From an uncultured Coriobacteriaceae bacterium (GTDB taxonomy: Bacteria; Actinomycetota; Coriobacteriia; Coriobacteriales; UMGS124), in contig CACZRK010000027.1 of assembly GCA_902783515.1 (NCBI GenBank), positions 1-6,068 of the forward strand: a DNA stretch of 6,068 nt, in the 5' to 3' direction. The translations under genes and the position numbers were made by a program. The notes under the pieces are model-generated. The model had not been told where the DNA came from, ran no database searches, and worked only from the letters and a program-made list of their open reading frames with translations. Positions 1 to 5,103 of the stretch are shown here, in pieces (the first letter of the stretch is position 1; every line of letters starts with the position of its first letter).

Positions 1-87
1 CAGGGCAACAGCCACGGCCGCTGCCTGATCGAGGGCAAGTGCCTCGGCGAGTACCTGGCCGGCGTGTACGAGGACGTGAAGGCGTAG
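1..87 (+). CDS. C-terminal end of a gene cut by the window edge; possibly an FAD-dependent oxidoreductase
   Basis: Frame 1 is open from the first base to a TAG at 85-87. All 28 sense codons end in G or C, which is strong evidence of coding in this genome. The visible tail contains GNSHGRCLIEGKCLGEYLAG and ends VYEDVKA. A Gly-rich stretch followed by a G-x-x-x-GEYLA helix near the C-terminus resembles the end of fumarate-reductase-like flavoproteins, where this part closes over the FAD. Those proteins are abundant in Coriobacteriia. The family call is a guess from about 20 residues. The gene faces hypA convergently across a 312-bp gap. The start and main domains lie outside the window. Confidence 0.6.
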   Translation, partial: QGNSHGRCLIEGKCLGEYLAGVYEDVKA

Positions 88-161
88 AATTGCCTGAGCC
101 GCGATGGCTGCGACCGGCCTGAAGCCGGCCTGCGAAGCCGACGGACGAGGTTGCGTGAGTG

Positions 162-192
162 GGGGGCGCGGCTCGATGCGGGTCGCGCCCCC
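162..192. terminator. strong GC-rich hairpin between convergent genes, terminator-like without a T-run
   Basis: GGGGGCGCG (162-170) pairs perfectly with CGCGCCCCC (184-192). Allowing G-U pairs, the stem extends inward to 174/180, giving about 13 pairs around a 5-nt loop. It sits between the plus-strand gene ending at 87 and minus-strand genes ending near 273-400, where a bidirectional terminator is expected. Neither side has a run of T, so it may need Rho or act as a transcript-end stabiliser. A smaller 5-bp hairpin lies at 114-128 (CCGGC, loop, GCCGG). Confidence 0.45.
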
Positions 193-272
193 TGCGTCTG
201 CCCTGCAGCAGGATGGTTTGCCCGCAGCATGAGCGGTGCCCGACTGCGTCGGCGTTGCGACCGCGCCTCCGT

Positions 273-391
273 GAGGTCGATGAGCTCCTGCTGGGGGTGC
301 ACGTCGAGCTTGGCGTAGGCGTTGTGCACGTGCGTCTTGGGATTGCGTTGAGCGGGCGGTAGGCGCGGTATCGACCGGCTTTCAGAAGCTG
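273..391 (-). pseudogene. remnant of a LuxR-family C-terminal helix-turn-helix domain
   Basis: Read on the minus strand from 338 to 273, the sequence encodes KTHVHNAYAKLDVH followed by PQQELIDL. This is the end of the recognition helix and the last helix of the LuxR/GerE DNA-binding domain (typically T-V-K-T-H-V-x-x-I-Y-x-K-L-x-V-x-x-R-Q-E-L). The 25 codons from position 338 all end in G or C. Upstream the homology continues in a different frame: from 391 one reads QLLKAGRYRAY, resembling the usual LLAKGRSRAYIA. The frame breaks near 338-345, and several residues between the halves are missing. No start codon or receiver/sensor part is present. It lies directly downstream of hypA on the same strand. 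I read it as a decayed gene, not a working regulator. The residue match is from memory of the family. Confidence 0.72.
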
Positions 392-399
392 GCTGCCGC

Positions 400-957
400 T
401 CACATCGCGTTCAGCTTGCACTCGTGGCGAGCGGGAGCGGATGTGGGTTGGAGCGGGTGCGCCGCGGCGGCGCGGCCGGTGAGCGGGACGCTCGGGGCGC
501 CTGCGGGACGACGACCGGACACGGCCAGATCGGATGCGGAGCGCCTTCGCTCGGCCTGCAGGCGCTCGAGCCTGCTGGCCGAGTCGTCCGTCTCGCCGGG
601 GGCGTAGTTCTCGATCTCGATCGCGTCGATCAGGAACTCTCGGCCGGTGTGCAGGTGATACGCGCGCTGATGGCAGGCGGGGCAGTCCCATGTGCGCTCA
701 TCGTGCACGTCCAGGCGATAGACCTCGCCGCAGAGCTCGCACTTCACGGTGAAGGGGATGCGCTCGATGACCATCTCGGCGCCCTCCGCCACGGTGCCCC
801 TCGCCATCCATTCGAACGCGCCGACGAGGATCTCCGGCACCACATCATGCACTTCGCCGAGCTTGATGCGCACGGTCTTCACGCGTTTGGCATGACCTGC
901 AAGGGCAAAGCGCTCGACGGTCTCGACGATGCTGCGGCACACGCCCGTCTCATGCAT
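400..957 (-). CDS. hypA: hydrogenase/urease nickel insertion protein HypA, with an unusual C-terminal extension
   Basis: HypA delivers nickel to NiFe hydrogenases (sometimes urease) in the cytoplasm, usually with HypB. The chosen start gives MHE at residues 1-3, and His2 is the conserved nickel ligand. Two zinc-binding CxxC pairs follow at Cys73/Cys76 and Cys92/Cys95. The segment IKLGEVHDVVPE (31-42) and the C-terminal REFLIDAIEIE (106-116) are typical of the family. An upstream ATG at 1068 would add 37 Arg/Pro-rich residues and hide the MHE terminus, so it is rejected. A good ribosome binding site at 963-968 supports the start at 957. The protein is 185 residues against roughly 113-120 for the family; residues 121-185 are a charged, Pro/Ala-rich tail whose codons drift away from G/C endings. 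No hypB or hydrogenase genes are visible here. The iron-sulfur gene lies 127 bp upstream on the same strand. Confidence 0.95.
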   Translation of the reverse strand: MHETGVCRSIVETVERFALAGHAKRVKTVRIKLGEVHDVVPEILVGAFEWMARGTVAEGAEMVIERIPFTVKCELCGEVYRLDVHDERTWDCPACHQRAYHLHTGREFLIDAIEIENYAPGETDDSASRLERLQAERRRSASDLAVSGRRPAGAPSVPLTGRAAAAHPLQPTSAPARHECKLNAM

Positions 958-962
958 GGCGG

Positions 963-968
963 CCTCCT
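963..968 (-). promoter_or_regulatory. ribosome binding site of hypA
   Basis: On the minus strand AGGAGG stands 5 nt before the ATG at 957. It decides the start that gives the MHE nickel-binding terminus, over the longer frame beginning at 1068. Confidence 0.85.
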
Positions 969-988
969 CGATCTCGGGATGGTTTGGG

Positions 989-1025
989 CGCGGCCGGGCG
1001 CCCCATGCCAGGACGCCCGGCCGCG
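989..1025 (-). terminator. 12-bp perfect hairpin between the Fe-S gene and hypA
   Basis: CGCGGCCGGGCG (989-1000) is the exact reverse complement of CGCCCGGCCGCG (1014-1025), with a 13-nt loop. It lies in the 127-bp gap after the stop of the iron-sulfur gene (1085-1087, TAA) and about 20 nt before the hypA ribosome binding site. On the minus strand it is followed by CCCAAACC, not a U-run, so it is not a classic intrinsic terminator. It may be an attenuating or mRNA-stabilising hairpin that sets different expression of the two genes. Confidence 0.5.
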
Positions 1026-1084
1026 GTCGATGACGACGTGCTGGCGCCCACGGCGCGCCGGCGGTCACGACGATGACGGAGGCC

Positions 1085-2779
1085 TTACTCCTTGCCCACG
1101 GTCGCGGCGGGCTGCTTCTGATCGAGCGCCTTGGCCTCGGCGGTCGCCTGGGTCATGAGCGGGCCGTCGGCCTTCGGGAGCTCGCTGGTGCCGTCGATGC
1201 CGCTGCCGTACTTGGCGATGCTCCGGGCGAACATCTCGTCGGCGCTCACCGTGTCGCTCGGCAGGAAGTCGTACAGGGAGCCCTTCATGCGGCGGTAGAT
1301 GGCCTTCTTGTTCCAGTCGTCCACGACGTTGTGCGGGAAGTCGATCTGCTGCTCGACCGGCTTGAGCTCCAGGACGCGGGCACCGGCCGGGCAGACATAG
1401 GCGCACTGGCCGCACACCGCGCACTCCGGGCCCATCTGAGGATAGCCGTCCTCGCCGAAGGTGATGGCCTCCATCGGGCAGCGCTCGATGCATGCGCCGC
1501 ACTGGATGCACTTGTCCTTGTCGAGCGTCAGCTTGTAGTCAGACTGCGCGAAGATGGCGTCGCCCTGGCCGGCAAGGGCCTTCTGCGGGCCGAGGATGGC
1601 ACACTGATCGCAGCGGCACTGGCAGATGACCTCGGTGTTCGAGTCGTAGAAGTGCTCGATGACCAGCCCCTCCTCCATGCTCTGCTGCACGGAGGCCATC
1701 GCCTCGTCCTTGGTGACCTGGCGGCCGACGCCCTTCCAGATGTAGTACTCGGCGAGCTCGCCCATGGCGAGGCAGATGTTCACGCGATCCTCGTGGCCGT
1801 CCGTCAGGCGGGCGTCAGGATCGCTGAGGTAGCGGAAGTCGCCCTGAGAGGCGAGGTGCAGCGTCTTGCAGGCGCATGGGTCGATCACGAACACGGAGTT
1901 GCGGTTGATGATGGCCTGCCAGTCGTCAAACGGGCTCACGATCTCGTTGTTGGCGCAGACGTCCACGCTCACGGGCATCGTGGAATAGGTCTTGGTGCCG
2001 GAGTCAACGGCTTCCTGCGCGGCCATCGGGGCGTACATCGTGGTCCAGCCGTGCAGATACTCGGGGTCGTCCCACTTCTGGATGTGGCCGAAGGCGAGGT
2101 CGACGCAGAAGTAGTACGGCACGCCGCCGTGGACGTTGCGGATGAGCAGGCCCTTCATGGCAAGCGTGTCGCAGACCTCGCCGCACTCGTACTCGGAGAA
2201 GCCGATCTTGGCGGCGAACTCGGCGGCGCTGAAGATACCGGGGAACGGCATCATGCAGTACCACATGGCCTCCCGCTCGGAGAAGTTGTACATCAGCCAA
2301 TCCCAGTAGTCGTCGCCGTCCTCGACGTTGCTGCCGAGGCCCAGGCCCTGACGGTTCCAGCGGTTGCGCAGGTTGATGTAGGCGGCGGGGATCACCTTGC
2401 CGCTCGGGGTGGTGTAGGGCTCGGTCACCATGGGCTGGTTCGCGATCCACTCGCGAGCCTCCTCCTCGGTGAAGACGGGGTTGGCCGGGCCCTGGAACAT
2501 CGGGTTGGCGGAGCCGCGAACGCCCTCGATGCCCGCGCGCAGCGGCTCGGTGTTGCCGTTGCCGGTGACCGGGTTGGTCGTGTCGGCGGCGAGCGCCTTG
2601 GCGGCCTCGGTCTGTCCCTCGTCCGTGAAGACGAAGCCATCCTCGTTCGGGCCCTCGGCGGTCTCGGCGGCGAGCGCCTGTCTCGCGCTCAGGAAGTCGG
2701 CGAGCGTGCCGCTGCCCGCGCCCATGGCGGCCATCGCGCCCATGGCGCCCACGAAGTTCCTCCTGTTGATGCTCTCCAT
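1085..2779 (-). CDS. Tat-exported iron-sulfur protein with winged-helix-like segment and two [4Fe-4S] ferredoxin motifs
   Basis: A 564-residue protein, probably a periplasmic or cell-surface electron carrier. Residues 1-40 are a twin-arginine signal: NRRNFVG (5-11), an Ala/Gly/Met-rich stretch, then a likely cut near the ALAAE (35-39). Residues 184-225 (SAAEFAAKIGFSEYECGE and following) resemble a winged helix. Two ferredoxin motifs follow: C424-x2-C427-x2-C430-x3-CP (434) and C453-x2-C456-x2-C459-x3-CP (463). Between these regions lie PCAC (302, 304), Cys336 and a CxCxCxxC run (386, 388, 390, 393). This order matches a known but poorly characterised group of 4Fe-4S proteins, usually cytosolic, with C-x-C and CxC[CR]xxC clusters, which may hold another Fe-S centre. 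The ATG at 2779 is preferred over the longer frame from 2998, because it places the twin arginines properly and has a GAGGAGAGAGGG site upstream. It is divergent from lysR, its likely regulator. The electron partner is unknown. Confidence 0.88.
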   Translation of the reverse strand: MESINRRNFVGAMGAMAAMGAGSGTLADFLSARQALAAETAEGPNEDGFVFTDEGQTEAAKALAADTTNPVTGNGNTEPLRAGIEGVRGSANPMFQGPANPVFTEEEAREWIANQPMVTEPYTTPSGKVIPAAYINLRNRWNRQGLGLGSNVEDGDDYWDWLMYNFSEREAMWYCMMPFPGIFSAAEFAAKIGFSEYECGEVCDTLAMKGLLIRNVHGGVPYYFCVDLAFGHIQKWDDPEYLHGWTTMYAPMAAQEAVDSGTKTYSTMPVSVDVCANNEIVSPFDDWQAIINRNSVFVIDPCACKTLHLASQGDFRYLSDPDARLTDGHEDRVNICLAMGELAEYYIWKGVGRQVTKDEAMASVQQSMEEGLVIEHFYDSNTEVICQCRCDQCAILGPQKALAGQGDAIFAQSDYKLTLDKDKCIQCGACIERCPMEAITFGEDGYPQMGPECAVCGQCAYVCPAGARVLELKPVEQQIDFPHNVVDDWNKKAIYRRMKGSLYDFLPSDTVSADEMFARSIAKYGSGIDGTSELPKADGPLMTQATAEAKALDQKQPAATVGKE

Positions 2780-2785
2780 GGTGAA

Positions 2786-2797
2786 CCCTCTCTCCTC
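2786..2797 (-). promoter_or_regulatory. ribosome binding site of the Tat Fe-S gene
   Basis: On the minus strand GAGGAGAGAGGG ends 6 nt before the ATG at 2779. It supports that start over the in-frame ATG at 2998, which would bury the twin-arginine signal inside a longer chain. Confidence 0.75.
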
Positions 2798-2802
2798 AAG
2801 AC

Positions 2803-2831
2803 GGGCCGCGCGCCTCCCCAGGGCGCGGCCC
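2803..2831 (-). promoter_or_regulatory. leader hairpin just upstream of the Fe-S gene ribosome binding site
   Basis: GGGCCGCGC (2803-2811) pairs perfectly with GCGCGGCCC (2823-2831) around an 11-nt loop. An overlapping alternative stem, GCGCC (2810-2814) with GGCGC (2822-2826), is possible. In the minus-strand transcript it lies immediately before the ribosome binding site and is followed by GUCUU. It could be an mRNA-stabilising leader stem, or the basis of attenuation. No riboswitch family was recognised. Confidence 0.45.
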
Positions 2832-2885
2832 TTGTCAGCTCCCTGTGTACGTCGGCGCCACATGCCCGCCGCGTGCACTGCCTGC

Positions 2886-2913
2886 AGTATGCGGCAAAGA
2901 AATAGCAGGTGAA
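2886..2913 (-). promoter_or_regulatory. possible sigma-70-type promoter of the Fe-S gene
   Basis: On the minus strand TTCACC (2913-2908) and CATACT (2891-2886) are separated by 16 nt. Each matches 4 of 6 consensus bases. It falls in the most AT-rich part of the gap and would give a leader of about 100 nt. The matches are weak. Confidence 0.25.
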
Positions 2914-3003
2914 GCGTCGTGTTTTGAATGACGGCGCCGATTTTGGAATCGCGATGGCCCCCATGCGTCTCCATGGAATGCACAAACTCCTGCAGCAATC
3001 GCG

Positions 3004-3020
3004 CATCGCGCCATGCGATG
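3004..3020. promoter_or_regulatory. candidate LysR-type operator (T-N11-A box)
   Basis: CATCGC and GCGATG form a 6-bp dyad around the 5-nt centre GCCAT. It contains ATC-N9-GAT (3005-3019) and T3006-N11-A3018, the classic recognition pattern of LysR-type regulators. It lies 163 bp before the lysR start and 225 bp before the Fe-S start. Binding by the neighbouring LysR protein is inference. Confidence 0.5.
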
Positions 3021-3049
3021 GCCGATCGTGAGGTGGAATCGCCCGGGCA

Positions 3050-3063
3050 CAGCGCATGCGCTG
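3050..3063. promoter_or_regulatory. 14-bp perfect palindrome, candidate operator
   Basis: CAGCGCATGCGCTG reads the same on both strands. It lies in the divergent control region, 30 bp from the LysR-type dyad and 120 bp before lysR. It could be a second binding site. A GC-rich background makes short palindromes commoner, so function is uncertain. Confidence 0.35.
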
Positions 3064-3129
3064 CCGTCGATGCGCCCCGGTGCGTGCACGCCCCCCTCTC
3101 ATGCCTGTGCAGGCGCGTGGGGGATGTGG

Positions 3130-3135
3130 TTTAAT
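3130..3135 (+). promoter_or_regulatory. possible -10 element of lysR
   Basis: TTTAAT matches TATAAT at 5 of 6 positions and is the only AT-rich hexamer near the gene. A weak -35 candidate, TGTGCA, is at 3106-3111 with an 18-nt spacer. It would give a leader of about 40 nt. Confidence 0.3.
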
Positions 3136-3182
3136 GGGGTGCCGCGACATGCATCGATCCGCAGGCTCACGGGGGGAAGCCC

Positions 3183-4121
3183 ATGGACATCGAGAAGGTA
3201 CGCGAGTTCGTGAGGCTTGCCGAGACGCTCAACTTCACCGACGCGGCGCACGAGCTCCATATGTCGCAATCCACGCTCTCCAAGCACGTCCGCGATATAG
3301 AGGACGCGCTGGATGCCCAGCTCGTCGAGCGCGGCGCCCATGGCGGCAAGAACGCGCTCACGCCCGTGGGCCGCAGGTTCCTCGACCTCACCGCGCCCTG
3401 GCTCGCGCAGTATGACGAGATCGTCGCGTCGTGTCGCGAGCTGGCGCACGTCACGCCCCCAGCCCGCATCCAGGATATGCGCAACACCGTCAACATCAAC
3501 TCTCAGCTGCGGCGCATGGTGGCGGCCACCGGCCACGAGCTCGGCGGCAACCTCGCGTACGTCAGTGTCGACGAGCCCATCCGGCGGGCGCTTGACGAGG
3601 GGCACGTCGACTTCGCGGTGCTCATCGAGGCGACCGAGACCACGCACGCATTCTCCGGCGAGGACCTCGCGCGGACGTACGGGCTGATTCCGCTTGCCCC
3701 TGAGAGCCTATGCTTCCTGGTCGGTTGTGGCAACCCGCTCGCCCGCCGCGGCGCCGCCACGACCATCTCGACCGCCGACGTCATGCGCGAGGACATCATC
3801 ACGCTTGACACGTCCACGTACACCAACTGGCTGAATGCGACGACCATGGAGTTCGCCGCGCACGGCTGCGCGCTCAACTTCAAGCTCGTGCAGGACACGC
3901 CGTCGGTCGGCGGCGCGTTTCCCATCGGCCCGCGCAACCTCGTGCTCTGCACGCGGCGCTTCGCCCGCTACTACCAGGACCTCGACGTCGAGGACGTGCA
4001 GGCGCTCGATGTCGAGGAGTTCGAGCCCGTCGTGTATCCCTTCCTCGTCTACCGTCGCGACACGAAGTCCCAGGTGGCGCGCGAGATCATCCGTGCGATC
4101 GGCACGCCCGCGGACGCGTAG
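3183..4121 (+). CDS. LysR-family transcriptional regulator
   Basis: A 312-residue cytosolic DNA-binding regulator of normal LysR length. Residues 1-62 form the winged helix-turn-helix: VREFVRLAETLNFTDAAHEL (6-25), the recognition helix SQSTLSKHVRDIE (28-40), then LVERGAHGGKNALTPVGRRF, in which the wing ends at the usual LTPxG. Residues from about 90 onward should form the two-lobed effector-binding domain; DEGHVDFAVL (138-147) matches the family's common G-x-x-D-x-x-[IL] segment. The ligand cannot be told from sequence. The ATG at 3183 has a GGGGGGAA site (3171-3178) and starts MDIEKVREF, as usual in the family. It is divergent from the exported Fe-S gene, with LysR-type symmetry in the gap, so control of that gene and itself is likely. 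An NhaA remnant follows directly. Confidence 0.94.
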   Translation: MDIEKVREFVRLAETLNFTDAAHELHMSQSTLSKHVRDIEDALDAQLVERGAHGGKNALTPVGRRFLDLTAPWLAQYDEIVASCRELAHVTPPARIQDMRNTVNINSQLRRMVAATGHELGGNLAYVSVDEPIRRALDEGHVDFAVLIEATETTHAFSGEDLARTYGLIPLAPESLCFLVGCGNPLARRGAATTISTADVMREDIITLDTSTYTNWLNATTMEFAAHGCALNFKLVQDTPSVGGAFPIGPRNLVLCTRRFARYYQDLDVEDVQALDVEEFEPVVYPFLVYRRDTKSQVAREIIRAIGTPADA

Positions 4122-4141
4122 GGGGCCTGACGGGCCCTCGT

Positions 4142-4285
4142 CATCTGACGGGCGTGCACGCGACCATCGCCGGCGTGCTGCTCGCGCTCACGATCCCGTG
4201 CCGCACGCACGTGGACGCGGCGAGGGCCGTCGAGACGAGGACGAGGGGCGCCGGCCGGGTGTCTGCGTGGGTACACGTGAGATGA
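4142..4285 (+). pseudogene. remnant of an NhaA-type Na+/H+ antiporter
   Basis: From 4151 the plus strand reads GVHATIAGVLLALTIP, then CRTHVD, in a frame different from lysR. The string G-V-H-A-T-[IL]-A-G-V is a hallmark of an inner membrane helix of NhaA, and TIP with a basic residue after it is usual there. The codons through about 4256 nearly all end in G or C, as in coding DNA of this window. The frame closes with TGA at 4283-4285 after 23 more residues, without further NhaA helices. Upstream, within 30 bp, is the lysR stop, so the first two-thirds of the antiporter are missing. It cannot be functional and is best read as a deletion scar. The identity rests on about 20 residues. Confidence 0.7.
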
Positions 4286-4290
4286 TCATC
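4281..4290. promoter_or_regulatory. 10-bp palindrome GATGATCATC
   Basis: A perfect palindrome in the AT-richest part of the gap before the helical-protein gene, about 87 bp before its start. It overlaps the stop of the NhaA remnant. Possible operator; otherwise chance. Confidence 0.2.
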
Positions 4291-4341
4291 AGTGGCGCCG
4301 ACCGACGGCAATGGACCGCCCGGGCGCCGCGAGCGGATGAC

Positions 4342-4355
4342 GACACGCGCGTGTC
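4342..4355. promoter_or_regulatory. 14-bp perfect palindrome just before the helical-protein gene
   Basis: GACACGCGCGTGTC is fully self-complementary and lies 8 bp before the ribosome binding site (4364-4372). With a 3-base insertion the symmetry reaches ATGA...TCAT (4337-4358). It could be an operator blocking transcription at the start of the unit, or a hairpin near the ribosome site. Confidence 0.4.
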
Positions 4356-4363
4356 ATGCCCAG

Positions 4364-4372
4364 AAGGAGGGG
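4364..4372 (+). promoter_or_regulatory. ribosome binding site of the helical-protein gene
   Basis: AAGGAGGGG ends 4 nt before the ATG at 4377. It selects this start over an in-frame ATG at 4356, which lies upstream of the site. Confidence 0.8.
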
Positions 4373-4376
4373 CCGC

Positions 4377-4982
4377 ATGGCTGACGTTGTACGGACGAAC
4401 GAGCGCAGCGGCGACGTCGATCGGGACGCGCCCGAGGTCGCGAGCATGACCACGGCTGCGGGCGAGGGCGCGGACTCGGACTCGGACGCGCTGTTCGCGC
4501 ACCTGCAGGAGCTCGTGGACGAGCTGCCGCGGATGCAGGAGCTCGACGGGCGGCTAAGCCGCGCGGTCGCCGCCGCCCGCCTGGAGGAGCTGGCGCGGGA
4601 CAAGCGCACGCAGGACGGCATGCTGCGGCAGGCCCAGGAGATCCTGGACCGCGCACAGGCGGCGCTGGACCGCGCGCGCGAGACCGGTGACCCCGAGGCG
4701 ATCGAGACGGCCGAGCGCGAGGTGCTCGCGGGTGGCCAGGCACGCGGCATCCGGATCGCTCCGGCGCGCAACGCCCAGGACGCGCTTGACGAGGCGCTCG
4801 CGCAGAGCCCGTTCGATGCGCTTGACGAGGCACTGACGTCGTTCGCACAGCTGGAGGCCGAGGGCGGGGAGCTTGCCACGCGAGCCGGCCGCGACGCATG
4901 CGCGGCGCGCATCGCCGCGTACCGACGCGACTACGACGAGACGTTCGCAGCGTGCCAGGCCGCCGACGTCGAGGAGGGCTGA
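4377..4982 (+). CDS. helical, probably coiled-coil protein of unknown function
   Basis: A 201-residue acidic, Ala/Glu/Leu-rich protein with no signal peptide and no membrane segment. I do not recognise it. Residues 1-37 are charged and probably disordered. Residues 38-118 are almost all helix-forming (LFAHLQELVDEL, then AQEILDRAQAALDRARE) and look like coiled coil. A Gly-rich break (GGQARGIRIAPARN, 119-132) leads to a second helical part in which DALDEAL occurs twice (135-141, 147-153). There is some general likeness to short helical YlbF/YmcA-type proteins, but no motif proves it. The start at 4377 is set by a strong ribosome site. The next gene, a C39-like protein on the same strand, begins 121 bp later, so the two may be one transcription unit and work together. 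The longest opposing frame on the minus strand is rejected. Confidence 0.75.
   Translation: MADVVRTNERSGDVDRDAPEVASMTTAAGEGADSDSDALFAHLQELVDELPRMQELDGRLSRAVAAARLEELARDKRTQDGMLRQAQEILDRAQAALDRARETGDPEAIETAEREVLAGGQARGIRIAPARNAQDALDEALAQSPFDALDEALTSFAQLEAEGGELATRAGRDACAARIAAYRRDYDETFAACQAADVEEG
4782..4831 (+). repeat. 14-bp direct repeat inside the helical-protein gene
   Basis: GCGCTTGACGAGGC occurs at 4782-4795 and 4818-4831, exactly 36 bp apart and in frame. It encodes the repeated DALDEAL at residues 135-141 and 147-153. The 12-residue period suggests an internal duplication of a helical unit. Confidence 0.6.
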
Positions 4983-5011
4983 GGCGCGACGGTTGCCAGG
5001 CGGCAGCTCGA

Positions 5012-5070
5012 CGGTAGCGTCGTGGCACCGCGGCGACGCTCGCCCGGTAGCTCTCGGTAGCTTCCGGTAG
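5012..5070 (+). repeat. phased CGGTAG repeats before the C39-like gene
   Basis: CGGTAG occurs at 5012-5017, 5045-5050, 5055-5060 and 5065-5070; the last three are exactly 10 bp apart, one turn of the helix. The first copy lies within a hairpin, CGACG-GTAG-CGTCG (5009-5022). Related CGGCAG occurs at 5001-5006 and 5080-5085, and AGCCGAGGA is repeated at 5069-5077 and 5084-5092. They fill the 121-bp gap between the two genes and may be binding sites for a regulator. Confidence 0.5.
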
Positions 5071-5087
5071 CCGAGGATTCGGCAGCC

Positions 5088-5097
5088 GAGGAGGGAG
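5088..5097 (+). promoter_or_regulatory. ribosome binding site of the C39-like gene
   Basis: GAGGAGGGAG ends 6 nt before the ATG at 5104. It supports this start. The second copy of the AGCCGAGGA repeat overlaps it. Confidence 0.75.
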
Positions 5098-5103
5098 ACA
5101 GGC

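Larger units (their letters stand above)
2780..3182. promoter_or_regulatory. 403-bp divergent control region between the Fe-S gene and lysR
   Basis: No gene is seen here. The region is less GC-rich than its neighbours and dense in symmetry. From left to right it holds the leader hairpin (2803-2831), a possible minus promoter (2886-2913), TGGAATCGC repeated at 2944-2952 and 3034-3042, a dyad with ATC-N9-GAT (3004-3020), a 14-bp palindrome (3050-3063), the 10-bp palindrome GCGTGCACGC (3082-3091), and a -10-like TTTAAT (3130-3135) before lysR. Divergent arrangement with a LysR gene is the classic layout for shared control. Confidence 0.6.

Noticed and set aside
159..362. 67-codon plus-strand frame
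   Set aside because: It is the antisense of the LuxR remnant and spans the hairpin; no ribosome site and no motif.
958..1068. Longer HypA start at 1068
   Set aside because: It would add 37 Arg/Pro-rich residues, run through the 12-bp hairpin and remove the required N-terminal nickel-binding MHE. The ribosome site fits the start at 957.
424..1158. 244-codon plus-strand frame opposite hypA
   Set aside because: HypA on the other strand has its MHE terminus and both zinc CxxC pairs. This frame is its shadow.
1073..2905. 610-codon open frame on the plus strand opposite the Fe-S gene
   Set aside because: It mirrors the opposite-strand gene, which has a Tat signal, ferredoxin motifs and a ribosome site. 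The plus-strand product is a Val/Leu/His-rich chain without motifs, an effect of high GC.
2780..2998. Longer start of the Fe-S protein at 2998
   Set aside because: It would move the twin-arginine motif to about residue 79, where it could not act as a signal, and would ignore the ribosome site at 2786-2797.
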